From JBGOTP01 sp041476545 (GTDB lineage Bacteria; Acidobacteriota; Vicinamibacteria; Vicinamibacterales; CAVVIG01), in contig JBGOTP010000006.1 in assembly GCA_041476545.1 (NCBI GenBank), positions 1 through 34,857 on the forward strand: a stretch of 34,857 nucleotides of DNA, given 5' to 3'. The position numbers were made by a program, and so were the translations under genes. Below the pieces are notes generated by a model. That model ran no database searches. It saw nothing but the letters and a program-made list of their open reading frames with translations, and was not told the origin of the DNA. The stretch's first letter is position 1. Every line of letters begins with the position of its first letter. Below, in pieces: positions 24,741 to 33,032 of the stretch.

Positions 24741-26483
24741 ATGATGGCTCGAACACACATGCGTATCGTCGTCGCAGGGTTGCTGCTGACAGCAGCCAGC
24801 TTCGTCACGGCTCACACGGCAGCGGCGGCCGCGAAGCAGGTTCCGCTGATCGAAGCCGTCAAACAGGGGGACGTGGCGTCAGTTCGGGCGCTCATCGCCA
24901 AAAAAGTTGACGTGAACGCCGCTGAGCTCGACGGGACGACCGCGCTGCACTGGGCCGCCCACTTGAACGATGCGGTGGCTGCCGATCTGCTCATCAAGGC
25001 CGGCGCCAACGTCAAGGCCGTCACGCGGAACGGCGCCACGCCCTTCGGGCTTGCGTGCTACCGGGGAAATGCGGCGGTCATCGAGAGGCTGCTGGCCGCG
25101 GGTGAAGACGCAAAGGCCGTCATCAGCGGAGAGCCCGTGTTGATGATGGTGGCCCGGGCAGGCGATCCGGTCGCCGTCCGTGCACTGTTGGCAGCGGGAG
25201 CCAACCCGAACATCGTCGAGGCGACCCGAGGGCAGACCGCGCTCATGTGGGCGGCCGCCGAAGGGAATACCCCCGCAATCAAGGTCCTGGTCGAGGCTGG
25301 CGCCAACGTAAACGCCCGCTCCAAGGGCCCCGCAGCAGGAAGTGGGGGGATGGGAGGCCGCATTCCACGGGTCAACGACCCGCTGGGCCTTCGAGCCCAC
25401 CGCGACCCGACGTGGGCGCCCAATACCACCGGTCTGCAGTTCACGCCGATCATGTGGGCTGCCCGGGAAGGGCACATCGAGACTGTGAAGGCATTGCTCG
25501 ACGCGGGCGCCAATGTCAACGACGAGAAGCCGGGCGATGGTACGACCTGCCTGATCCTGGCCGTGATGAATCGGCACTATGAGCTCGCGGGCCTGTTGCT
25601 CGATCGAGGCGCCGATCCCAACCGCGGCCCAGGGTACACCGCGCTTCACGAACTCTCGTGGACGCGCCGTCTCAACGCCAAATTCGGGCCGCTCAACCCG
25701 GAACAGACGGGGACACTGGACAGCCTGGATCTGGCGAAGAAGCTGCTCGCGAAGGGTGTGAAGATCAATGCCCAGATGACGAAGAGCTTTGGAGATGGCT
25801 ATCGCAATCGGATGAATCGCGTGGGCGCCACCGCGTTCATGCTCTCCGCCAAGCTCGTCGACGTGCCATTAATGAAACTCCTGGTCGAGAAGGGCGCGGA
25901 CATCCACATCATCAACGCGGACGGCGATACGCCGTTGATGTTGGCGGCGGGCGTCGCCATTCTCAACCCGAACGAGGATGCGGGAACCGAAGCGGAAACG
26001 CTCGAGGCGGTCAACTACCTGATGGGTCTGGGCTTCGATGTGAACGCCCTCAATAACAACAAGGAGACGGCGCTCCACGGCGCGTCGTACCGCGGTTTCA
26101 ATTCCGTGACGCAGCTCCTGGTGGACCACGGTGCCAAGCTCGACGTGGAGAATGTCCTCGGGTGGAAGCCCATCACCGTCGCTGATGGCCTCTTCTTTGC
26201 GGGTTTCTTCAAGGCGCAGCCGCAGACGGCGGCGCTGCTTCGCGAGATTTACGCGAAGCAGGGGCTGCCCGTCCCGCCGATGCCGAAGATTAACGACACC
26301 AAGCTTCTGAGCCTTGGCGAGCGCTTCGCCGTGGGCGACGTCGTGCAGGCGACCGAGAACGGCTATCGCAAGGTTCAAGTCGGGCCGCGCGGCCCGGACA
26401 CCCAGGGCCCACTCGTCACGGTTACGGCAACCGACGCGCAGAGTCAGGTGACGGGAACGCAGCCCTACACGTTCAAGCCCTAG
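24741..26483 (+). CDS. Exported ankyrin-repeat protein
   Basis: This is a 580-residue protein with ATG 24741 (or 24744) preceded by GAGGA. Signal peptide residues 1-31 (IVVAGLLLTAASFVTAHTAAAAA). Ankyrin repeats span about 33-485, beginning with GTTALHWAAHLND and including the family repeat GQTALMWAAAEG. Glycine-rich and His/Pro inserts (about 195-240, GSGGMGGRIP..LRAHRDPTW) and a second insert (about 345-365, QMTKSFGDGYRNRMNRVG) interrupt the array at places where the other two ankyrin proteins also have inserts. The C-terminal 95 residues are not ankyrin and carry LGERFAVGDVVQATENGYRKVQVGPRGP. It is the last gene of the operon with DUF1592 and DUF1552, 21 bases after the latter and 31 bases before a strong terminator. 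It is likely a periplasmic scaffold or recognition protein. Confidence 0.92.
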   Translation: MMARTHMRIVVAGLLLTAASFVTAHTAAAAAKQVPLIEAVKQGDVASVRALIAKKVDVNAAELDGTTALHWAAHLNDAVAADLLIKAGANVKAVTRNGATPFGLACYRGNAAVIERLLAAGEDAKAVISGEPVLMMVARAGDPVAVRALLAAGANPNIVEATRGQTALMWAAAEGNTPAIKVLVEAGANVNARSKGPAAGSGGMGGRIPRVNDPLGLRAHRDPTWAPNTTGLQFTPIMWAAREGHIETVKALLDAGANVNDEKPGDGTTCLILAVMNRHYELAGLLLDRGADPNRGPGYTALHELSWTRRLNAKFGPLNPEQTGTLDSLDLAKKLLAKGVKINAQMTKSFGDGYRNRMNRVGATAFMLSAKLVDVPLMKLLVEKGADIHIINADGDTPLMLAAGVAILNPNEDAGTEAETLEAVNYLMGLGFDVNALNNNKETALHGASYRGFNSVTQLLVDHGAKLDVENVLGWKPITVADGLFFAGFFKAQPQTAALLREIYAKQGLPVPPMPKINDTKLLSLGERFAVGDVVQATENGYRKVQVGPRGPDTQGPLVTVTATDAQSQVTGTQPYTFKP

Positions 26484-26513
26484 TCCAGGACCCGCGCAGG
26501 CATTGAAATGCAG

Positions 26514-26539
26514 AAGGGCCGGCCCTCGCCGGCCCTTTT
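26514..26539 (+). terminator. Rho-independent terminator of the DUF1592-DUF1552-ankyrin operon
   Basis: A perfect 10-bp GC-rich stem (AAGGGCCGGC at 26514-26523 with GCCGGCCCTT at 26528-26537) has a 4-base loop CCTC, and the right arm ends in TTTT. It lies 31 bases after the ankyrin stop at 26483 and is the clearest terminator in the window. It separates the operon from the heme/propeller gene at 26698. Confidence 0.88.
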
Positions 26540-26697
26540 GCTTGAATGCTCGGATTGCCTCACCCGATTTCTCCCTTCAAGCCGGATAGCGTTCCCGTCA
26601 CGCGAGTTTCTCGTTGACGTTCTCGCCATGGCGGCGCAGCATACGCGCTGATATCGTGTGGGAGCCTAGTACGAACTTCACAAACCGAGGAACGGCG

Positions 26698-28788
26698 ATG
26701 AGGAAGGTTGACCGGTTGATCCGCTGGACAGGCGTTGCGCTTGGCATCGCCGCTGTGGGCTGGATGATTGCGGCGCGGTCGCCACAGGTTGGTGCCAGGC
26801 AACTCGCGACCGATGCCGTGGCCATCGACAAGGACGATATCGGTGGAGTGGTCTCGTCTTCGAAAGGCCCCGAAGCGGGCGTGTGGGTCGTCGCGGAGAC
26901 GCGCGATTTGCCGACCAAGTTCATCAAGATCGTGGTCACGGACGACCGCGGCCGCTATGTCCTGCCCGATCTTCCCACGGCGAACTACGACGTCTGGGTG
27001 CGTGGTTACGGCCTCGTGGATTCGGCGAAGGTCAAATCGGCTCCGGGCCGCGCGCTGAACCTGTCGGCTGTCGTCGCGCCGAATGCGAAAGCCGCCGCCG
27101 AGTACTATCCCGCAAACTACTGGTACTCACTGCTCGAGCCGCCGCACGCGAGCGAGTTTCCCGGCAAGGGCGTCCGAGGCAACGGACTTCCGGAGGGGCT
27201 GCAGACGCAGGGCGCCTGGATCGGCAACATCAAGATGACCAACGCGTGTACTCAGTGCCACCAGATGGGTACGAAGGCCACGCGGGAGATTTCGCCGGCG
27301 CTCGGAACGTTCAAGAGTTCCCTTGAAGCCTGGGATACACGCGTTCAGGTTGGTATCAGCGGCGCGTTCATGGACAGCACGTTCGGACCGCTCGGCCGCC
27401 AGCGCTCCTTGAGAGTGTTCGCCGACTGGACCGATCGCATCGCCAAGGGCGAGCTGCCCCCGGCACCGCCGCGGCCTCAGGGCGTGGAGCGCAACCTCGT
27501 CGTTTCGGAGTGGGAATGGGCCGATGCCAAGACCTTCGTCCACGATGAGATCTCCACGAGCCGACAGCACCCGACCGTCAACGCCAACGGACCACTGTAC
27601 GCGGTGCAGGAACTCAGCGGCGACTGGCTGGCCGTGCTGGACCCCGTCAAGCATACGGCCCGGCGCGTCGACGTGCCGCCACTCGATCCCAATGCGCCAA
27701 TTACGTGGGCCACGTCGATGCCTGTTCCGTCGCCGTCCTGGGGCGACGAAATCATCTGGAAGGCGCGCGTCGCGCCGCACAATCCGATGATCGATGGCAA
27801 GGGGCGCGTCTGGATGACCGCTCGTGGGGGTTGCCGCATGTACGACCCGAAGACCGGTAAGGTCACCGCGTTGCCCGGGTGTCCGGTCGGCCATCACCTG
27901 CAGTTCGACGACAACGACGTGCTGTGGGGCGACGGGGGAGGCGGCGCCTGGTTCGACGTGAAGCTGTGGGATCAGACAGGCGACGAGAAGAAGGCCGCAG
28001 GACGAATCGTTCGAGTCATCGACGGCAACGGCAACGGCAAGCTCGACGAGAACCCGGTCGCGGCGGACAAGCCCCTCGATCCGACGCGTGACAAATTGAT
28101 CGACCCGGGGCAGGCCTACTCGGTCATTCCGAACCCAGTCGATGGATCGGTGTGGATCTCGTACTCCGTGATTCCGGGGGCGATCGTGCGTTACGACCCG
28201 AAGACCAGGCTGTCCGAGATCTACGAACCCCCGTACATGAATCCCAAGGCGCCCGTGCAAGGCTACCTTCCCCATGGCATCGACGTGGACCGATCGACCG
28301 GCGTGATCTGGACGGGGTTGAACAGCGGCCATCTGGCCAGCTTCGATCGGCGGAAGTGCAAGGGGCCACTGAATGGACCCACAGCGACGGGCCAGCACTG
28401 TCCCGAAGGCTGGACCCTGCATCAGGCTCCGGGTCCCAACTTCAAGGGTGTCACGGATTCTGGCGCCGCCGACTCCTTCTATCTGAATTGGACCGACTGG
28501 TACGACGCATCCGGTCTCGGGGCGAACACGCCGATCTTGACCGGTACGGGTTCTGACTCGCTGCTGGCGTTCGTGAACGGCCGCTGGGTTGTTTTGCGCG
28601 TGCCGTACCCGTTGGGTTTCCACCCGCGCGGCATGGACGGGCGCATTGACGATCCGAGGGCCGGTTGGAAGGGTCGTGGCTTGTGGTCCACGCACGCAGA
28701 GCAGGCGACCTGGCATCAGGAGGGCGGGAAGGGACAACTGCCCAAGGCCATCCACTTCCAGATTCGTCCCAATCCGCTCGCACACTGA
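26698..28788 (+). CDS. Exported heme/beta-propeller protein, close paralogue of 2823-4892
   Basis: This is a 696-residue protein. ATG 26698 follows GAGGAA by about 6 bases; in-frame ATGs upstream (26614) give no signal peptide. N-terminal hydrophobic segment residues 11-27, then an Ig-like carboxypeptidase-regulatory domain (about 47-127, DDRGRYVLPDLP), a heme motif CTQCH at 184-188, and a propeller-like C-terminal region (about 275-696). Long stretches are nearly identical to 2823-4892, including the CHQMGTKATREI and GAFMDST segments and the closing QEGGKGQ-PK-IH-QIRP-PLA. The two genes are therefore recent paralogues. Each follows a DUF1552-ankyrin pair, here separated by a terminator, so it is probably a separate transcription unit with related function. 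Confidence 0.9.
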   Translation: MRKVDRLIRWTGVALGIAAVGWMIAARSPQVGARQLATDAVAIDKDDIGGVVSSSKGPEAGVWVVAETRDLPTKFIKIVVTDDRGRYVLPDLPTANYDVWVRGYGLVDSAKVKSAPGRALNLSAVVAPNAKAAAEYYPANYWYSLLEPPHASEFPGKGVRGNGLPEGLQTQGAWIGNIKMTNACTQCHQMGTKATREISPALGTFKSSLEAWDTRVQVGISGAFMDSTFGPLGRQRSLRVFADWTDRIAKGELPPAPPRPQGVERNLVVSEWEWADAKTFVHDEISTSRQHPTVNANGPLYAVQELSGDWLAVLDPVKHTARRVDVPPLDPNAPITWATSMPVPSPSWGDEIIWKARVAPHNPMIDGKGRVWMTARGGCRMYDPKTGKVTALPGCPVGHHLQFDDNDVLWGDGGGGAWFDVKLWDQTGDEKKAAGRIVRVIDGNGNGKLDENPVAADKPLDPTRDKLIDPGQAYSVIPNPVDGSVWISYSVIPGAIVRYDPKTRLSEIYEPPYMNPKAPVQGYLPHGIDVDRSTGVIWTGLNSGHLASFDRRKCKGPLNGPTATGQHCPEGWTLHQAPGPNFKGVTDSGAADSFYLNWTDWYDASGLGANTPILTGTGSDSLLAFVNGRWVVLRVPYPLGFHPRGMDGRIDDPRAGWKGRGLWSTHAEQATWHQEGGKGQLPKAIHFQIRPNPLAH

Positions 28789-28808
28789 CGGTCAAGCGAG
28801 CACGGCCT

Positions 28809-28837
28809 CCTGGGATCTCGCGCTACGAGACCACAGG
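28809..28837. terminator. Weak hairpin at a convergent gene junction
   Basis: CCTGGGATCTCG (28809-28820) and CGAGACCACAGG (28826-28837) pair at 10 of 12 positions around a 5-base loop. It lies between the convergent stops at 28788 and 28840 and could end transcription in both directions, but no T tract follows on either side. Confidence 0.3.
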
Positions 28838-28839
28838 GG

Positions 28840-29334
28840 CTACCGGGGCTGGGCCGGTGCCGCGGGCGGCGTCGACTCGGCGAAGTACGAGCGCTTCTTG
28901 AACTTCCAGCCTTCCGGCGTCTTCACGATGACGTCCTCGTAAACGCCGCCGCCCGAGATCACCGGGTTCTTCGCCAGGTCGACGGTCATCACGTAGGCCG
29001 AGCCTTTGGCCCCCTCGGCGCTGGGCGTAATCAGGACGTTCACCGTGATGTGAAAAATCTTGGGGCGCTCTCTCTTGGGCCCGCGGGAGGCCATCGTCGT
29101 CAACGCCTTGCGACCCGACGTTGTTCCGGCGCCTGAGGTGAACTCGCCATTCTCTGTGAACACTGAGGCGAACATCTCGCCGTCGGCGCTATCGAAGGCG
29201 TAGACGTAACGCGCGTACAAGGCGTTAATTTCCGCATAGTCCGTTCCGGACAGGCTCTGCGCGTCGGCGGCATGGGCCCCTGCAAGGGACACAACCGCCG
29301 CGAGGATCGCTGCCACGACAATCGATTTCTTCAT
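28840..29334 (-). CDS. Exported NTF2-like (SnoaL/DUF4440-type) protein
   Basis: This is a 164-residue protein. ATG at 29334 was chosen because GGAGG lies about 5 bases upstream on the minus strand and a signal peptide begins there (MKKSIVVAAILAAVVSLAGAHAADAQ). Residues about 30-152 show the cone-shaped NTF2-like pattern: an N-terminal helix (EINALYARYVYAFDSAD), FASVFTENGEF, then FHITVNVLITP, GSAYVMTVDL and GVYEDVIVKTPEGWKFKKRSYF. This superfamily includes isomerases, cyclases, dehydratases and plain binding proteins; the sequence gives no clear catalytic pair, so the activity is open. It is transcribed away from the DUF5916 gene. Confidence 0.85.
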   Translation of the reverse strand: MKKSIVVAAILAAVVSLAGAHAADAQSLSGTDYAEINALYARYVYAFDSADGEMFASVFTENGEFTSGAGTTSGRKALTTMASRGPKRERPKIFHITVNVLITPSAEGAKGSAYVMTVDLAKNPVISGGGVYEDVIVKTPEGWKFKKRSYFAESTPPAAPAQPR

Positions 29335-29556
29335 GGGGCCTCCAACCTCTGCGGTGTGCACGGCCAGAGTGTAGCAGGACGAGCGCGCGAACACGTCCAG
29401 GCTGAGGTTAAACTACCTCGTATCGGTGCCCACCTTGGTAGAGCCTTTGTCGGCGGATGTACACAAGCGTCAAACGCGGCAGACCAGCGTGGAGTCGCGC
29501 GACTGAGGTCAAGGGCTCCGCGAGCCGTGCTCTGCGCGACCAGTCATGTGGCCGGC

Positions 29557-31833
29557 ATGATTCTCGGGTGTGTGTGTGCGCTACTGCCGGCCGATGCCCT
29601 GGCAGGCGCTCAAGGCAATGCGCCGGCGACGGACGCGTTGCGGCAGTCGTCGAACGTCACGATCGTCGGCCCTCCGCCGCCGACAGCTCCAGCCGTGGTG
29701 GCACGAGACGAGGCCGGGCGCGTCACGGTGCGCGCGGAGCGCGTTGTAACACCCTTGCGCATCGACGGCCGGCTCGACGAAGGCGTCTACGCATCGGTGC
29801 CACCGGTCAGCGGCTTCCTGCAGATCGAGCCGCACGAGGGCGCGCCGGCAACGCAGCAGACCGAGTTCTGGGTGCTGTTCGACCGGGAGAATGTGTATTT
29901 CTCCGCCCGCGTCTGGGAAGCATCGCTGGACCGGATGATCGCCACCGAAATGCGTCACGACGCGGTCACCACACTCAGCCAGAACGAGATCGTGACGGTC
30001 GCGTTCGATACGTTCTACGACCGGCGGAACGGGTACTCGTTCAGCATCAACCCGATCGGCGGCCGCGCCGAGGGGCAGTTCAGCAACGAGCGCCAGTATG
30101 CGGGCGACTGGAACGGCATCTGGACGGCCAGTGTCGGGCGATTCGACGGTGGCTGGACCGTCGAAATGGCGATTCCATTCAAGTCGCTCCGCTACCGCCC
30201 GGGCATCGACCAGGTGTGGAGCCTCCAGGTGATGCGGACCAACCGCTGGAAGAACGAGATCTCGCTTCTCACTCCGATGCCGGCCGAGCGTGGCCCCTCG
30301 GGGTTCATGCAGATGTCGCTCGCGGCGACGCTCGTCGGCATCGAAGCCCCGCCGCCCGGAAGAAATATCGAGATCAAGCCTTACGCCGTCTCAGAGTTGA
30401 CCACCGATCGCTCGGTTTCACCGGCGATCTCGAACGCGCTCCAAGGCGACGTTGGGCTCGACATGAAGTATGGTGTCAGACAGAGCCTCGTTCTCGACCT
30501 TACCTACAACCCGGACTTCGCGCAGGTCGAAGCCGACGAGCAGCAGGTGAACCTCACCAGATTTAGCCTGTTCTTCCCAGAGAAGCGGGATTTTTTTCTC
30601 GAGAATCAAGGCACGTTTCTCTTCGGCGGCGTCGCGGCGACGTCTGGCGGCGACGTGCCGACCCTGTTCTACAGCCGGCGCATCGGCCTGGACGGGACGC
30701 GTGAGGTGCCGCTTCGGGCCGGGGCACGGCTGACGGGGCGCATTGGCCAGTACAGCGTCGGCCTCATGGATATCCAGGCCAAAGACGCGGCGCTGCCAGG
30801 TACCGCCGCGACAAACTTTTCCACGATCCGGATCAAGCGCGACATCCTTCGGCGGAGCTCTTTCGGCATCCTGGCGACGAACCGCTCGGTGGCGCAGAGC
30901 GGAAAGGGATCGAATCAGACGGTCGGCGCCGACGCCGCGTTCGCGTTCCTGACCAGTCTGAGTCTGAACACGTATTGGGCCCGCACGCGGACGCCCGGTC
31001 TCGACGGTGACGATACGAGCTACCGCGCGCAGCTTGACTACTCGGGCGATCGCTACGGCGTGCAGGCGGAACACCTCCACGTTGGCAACGATTTCAACCC
31101 CGAAGTCGGCTTTCGCCGGCGCAACGACATTCATAAGAGTTACGGCCAGGTCCGGTTCTCTCCGCGTCCCAGGCAGCCGTCCGCGGTTCGCAAGTACACG
31201 GCGGTTGCGGCCGCGAACTACATCGAGAACAGCGCCGGCCGGGTCGATCTGCGCGATCTCAGCGGCGACGTCACCATCGAGTTTCAGAGCAGCGACAGAA
31301 TCACGGCCGGTTTCAGCAGCGACCACGAGTACCTGCCGGCCTCGTTCGAGATCGCACCGGGAGTGAAGGTGTTGTCTGGGGGCTACGACTACCACTGGGC
31401 GCGCGCGGGGTTCAACTTCGGACAGCAACGGCGCATCTATGGGAACGCCAGCGTCGAGCGTGGCACGCTGTATGGCGGCGATCGCACGACGTTCGCGTTG
31501 CGCGCGGGACGCGTCAAGGTGTCGCCACAGTTCTCGATCGAGCCGACGTTCTCCATCAACCGGGTCGATCTGCCACAGGCGTCGTTCCAGACGAATCTGG
31601 TCGGCTCGCGCATCACCTATACCATGACGCCGCTGATGTTCGTCACCGCGTTGTCGCAGTACAGCTCGTCCTCTCACTCGCTCGCGACCAACGTGCGTTT
31701 CCGGTGGGAGTACCGACCGGGGAGCGAGCTGTTTGTCGTGTACAACGATCAGCGCGACACGCTCGGGCGGGCGTTTCCGGACCTCGTCAACCGCGCGTTG
31801 ATTGTGAAGATCACCGGGTTGCTGCGTTTCTGA
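29557..31833 (+). CDS. DUF5916 outer-membrane beta-barrel protein with N-terminal CBM9-like domain
   Basis: This protein has at least 758 residues. The start is uncertain: ATG 29557 gives a short signal (ILGCVCALLPADALAGAQG) with no charged n-region and no ribosome binding site; in-frame GTG at 29530 or 29548 would add basic or polar residues. Residues about 64-260 resemble a family 9 carbohydrate-binding fold (LRIDGRLDEGVYASVPPVSGF, TEFWVLFDRENVYFSARVWE). The DUF5916 hallmark LFFPEKRDFFLE lies near residue 338, followed by a long beta-strand-rich region and a terminal Phe (KITGLLRF), as expected of an outer-membrane barrel. Family members are thought to handle or bind substrates at the cell surface, but none is well characterised. 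Flanked by an NTF2-like gene (divergent) and a cupin gene. Confidence 0.87.
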   Translation: MILGCVCALLPADALAGAQGNAPATDALRQSSNVTIVGPPPPTAPAVVARDEAGRVTVRAERVVTPLRIDGRLDEGVYASVPPVSGFLQIEPHEGAPATQQTEFWVLFDRENVYFSARVWEASLDRMIATEMRHDAVTTLSQNEIVTVAFDTFYDRRNGYSFSINPIGGRAEGQFSNERQYAGDWNGIWTASVGRFDGGWTVEMAIPFKSLRYRPGIDQVWSLQVMRTNRWKNEISLLTPMPAERGPSGFMQMSLAATLVGIEAPPPGRNIEIKPYAVSELTTDRSVSPAISNALQGDVGLDMKYGVRQSLVLDLTYNPDFAQVEADEQQVNLTRFSLFFPEKRDFFLENQGTFLFGGVAATSGGDVPTLFYSRRIGLDGTREVPLRAGARLTGRIGQYSVGLMDIQAKDAALPGTAATNFSTIRIKRDILRRSSFGILATNRSVAQSGKGSNQTVGADAAFAFLTSLSLNTYWARTRTPGLDGDDTSYRAQLDYSGDRYGVQAEHLHVGNDFNPEVGFRRRNDIHKSYGQVRFSPRPRQPSAVRKYTAVAAANYIENSAGRVDLRDLSGDVTIEFQSSDRITAGFSSDHEYLPASFEIAPGVKVLSGGYDYHWARAGFNFGQQRRIYGNASVERGTLYGGDRTTFALRAGRVKVSPQFSIEPTFSINRVDLPQASFQTNLVGSRITYTMTPLMFVTALSQYSSSSHSLATNVRFRWEYRPGSELFVVYNDQRDTLGRAFPDLVNRALIVKITGLLRF

Positions 31834-31965
31834 TCGGCGTAGTTGCGGCTTTCTCCGCGTGGTGACGGCGGGCGTTCAACCGAATCCACGCATCCGGAAT
31901 CGCGTAGAATCACCACCTTGCGGGAAATGGTCGTTTGTTGGCGGAAGCGCTAACAGGAGGCTGCG

Positions 31966-32544
31966 ATGAAGAAGGGCTTTGTCCTGATGGTCACCGCGTT
32001 GAATGTCGCAGGGGCGTTGTTCTGGGTGAGCGTGGCAGCTCAGACACGCCTGCCGTCGCCGGCGCAGCCCCTCGTCTTGAGCAAGGCGGACATCGATCAC
32101 ATGCTCGAGGTGAACAAGGAGGACACCTCCCTCGGTTCCATCGAGGCGGGTAAGCACGTGGTGGACGTGTGGCTCGATCAGCGAAACGCGAACCCCACAG
32201 GCGAGCGGAACGGGCAGGCGCATGCGGAGCTGACCGAAATCTATTTCATCCAGCGAGGCAACGCCACGATGCGGGCTGGCGGGCGCATTGCCGAGCCCGT
32301 CTACAACGAGACCCTGCCCAAGCGCGTGTCACCGGGCGGAGCGATGTTTCTGACGCCCACGTGGGGCGGCCCGGCGGAGGGTGGCCGCACGTTCGACGTT
32401 TCCCCCGGCGACGTCATCGTCCTTCCTCCGGGCACCGTGCACCAGTGGACGACCATCCCGAAAGAGATGCGCTACATCATCATTCGCGTGGATCCCGAGC
32501 ACAAACAGAAGGCGGGCTTCGTTCAGTCGCTCTTGAAGCGGTAG
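31966..32544 (+). CDS. Exported cupin protein
   Basis: This is a 192-residue protein; ATG 31966 follows AGGAGG by 5 bases. Signal peptide residues 1-26 (VLMVTALNVAGALFWVSVAAQ). The cupin barrel spans about 60-178. Motif 1 carries H86, E88 and E91 in QAHAELTEIYFIQRG; motif 2 carries H159 in PPGTVHQW. Between the motifs is a long loop (about 104-140, including YNETLPKR and PTWGGPAEGG), more than usual for a minimal cupin, so the pocket may be specific. Being periplasmic it differs from the cytoplasmic-looking cupin at 2275-2727. Possible roles are a metal-dependent dioxygenase or isomerase, or ligand binding; the substrate is unknown. Confidence 0.87.
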   Translation: MKKGFVLMVTALNVAGALFWVSVAAQTRLPSPAQPLVLSKADIDHMLEVNKEDTSLGSIEAGKHVVDVWLDQRNANPTGERNGQAHAELTEIYFIQRGNATMRAGGRIAEPVYNETLPKRVSPGGAMFLTPTWGGPAEGGRTFDVSPGDVIVLPPGTVHQWTTIPKEMRYIIIRVDPEHKQKAGFVQSLLKR

Positions 32545-32575
32545 GCGTTTCGATTCGTAGCGCGGTTGATGTGGG

Positions 32576-32593
32576 ATCCGGCTTCAGCCGGAT
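32576..32593. repeat. Short perfect hairpin between convergent genes (REP-like)
   Basis: ATCCGGC (32576-32582) and GCCGGAT (32587-32593) form a perfect 7-bp stem around TTCA. It sits in the 53-base gap between the convergent stops at 32544 and 32598, where small dispersed palindromes of the form GGATCCGGCTTCAGCCGGAT are often found in bacterial genomes. Only this copy is present here. It may also act as a weak bidirectional terminator. Confidence 0.5.
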
Positions 32594-32597
32594 TGAC

Positions 32598-33032
32598 CTA
32601 TGGCTTGGCGGCGAGGACCTTCACCTGCGCCAGCGCATCCAGCGACGCGGGGAGTTCCTTTGGCCCCGACGGGTACTTGCCTTGCCGGAGCATGAAGGCC
32701 ACAAGATCGGCGTTCTGCTGGATGCTCAGCCCGCCAGGACTGTTGAGGGGCATGGCGCTCGTCTGGTATTCGAGCAGCTCCGCCACCGAGCGGCCGTTCC
32801 ATTTCGAGAAGAACGCCGGGCCGGTCAGTGGAGGAGCCAGGTCGCCGCCGACCAGATTCGACTGGTGGCACTGCGCGCAGTTCTCGGCATAGAGCGCAGC
32901 TCCACGCGTGGCCTGTCCTTCCGTGTAGATACCGCTCCAGGACGACGGTGGTGCCTGCGCTGACAGACCGGCGAGTGTGGTCGCCAACAGCACGAGTCCC
33001 GCCGCAAACCGGACGATGAAACTCCTCGTCAT
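32598..33032 (-). CDS. Small periplasmic cytochrome c, partner of the PQQ quinoprotein
   Basis: This is a 144-residue protein with a signal peptide (IVRFAAGLVLLATTLAGLSAQ, cleavage near residue 26) and one class I cytochrome domain. Heme motif CAQCH at 52-56; probable axial ligand M94 in TSAMPLNSPG. It belongs to the same family as 5428, 5883 and 8293 (SGIYTEGQATRG lead-in, GLSIQQNADLVAFML tail). Its ATG directly follows the stop of the PQQ gene with no gap and no ribosome binding site, so translation is probably coupled. By context it accepts electrons from that enzyme, as cytochromes of PQQ dehydrogenases do. Confidence 0.92.
   Translation of the reverse strand: MTRSFIVRFAAGLVLLATTLAGLSAQAPPSSWSGIYTEGQATRGAALYAENCAQCHQSNLVGGDLAPPLTGPAFFSKWNGRSVAELLEYQTSAMPLNSPGGLSIQQNADLVAFMLRQGKYPSGPKELPASLDALAQVKVLAAKP

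Noticed and set aside
27127..28785. A 552-codon open frame on the minus strand across the heme/propeller gene at 26698-28788
   Set aside because: The plus-strand gene has a heme motif, signal sequence and a close paralogue; the antisense product is Arg/Gly/His-rich with no domain. Long antisense frames are expected in GC-rich codon usage, and a similar one lies opposite 2823-4892.
30418..31677. A 419-codon minus-strand frame opposite the DUF5916 gene
   Set aside because: The translation is rich in Arg, Val and Ala with no domain, and it lies entirely within a strand that encodes a convincing beta-barrel protein.
2779..31910. TAG(A/G)NT hexamers a short way upstream of several starts (2779, 6992, 10099, 13054, 31905) as a shared -10 element
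   Set aside because: No -35 partner at a usual spacing was found for any of them, the distance to the start varies from 7 to 61 bases, and chance occurrence cannot be excluded by eye.
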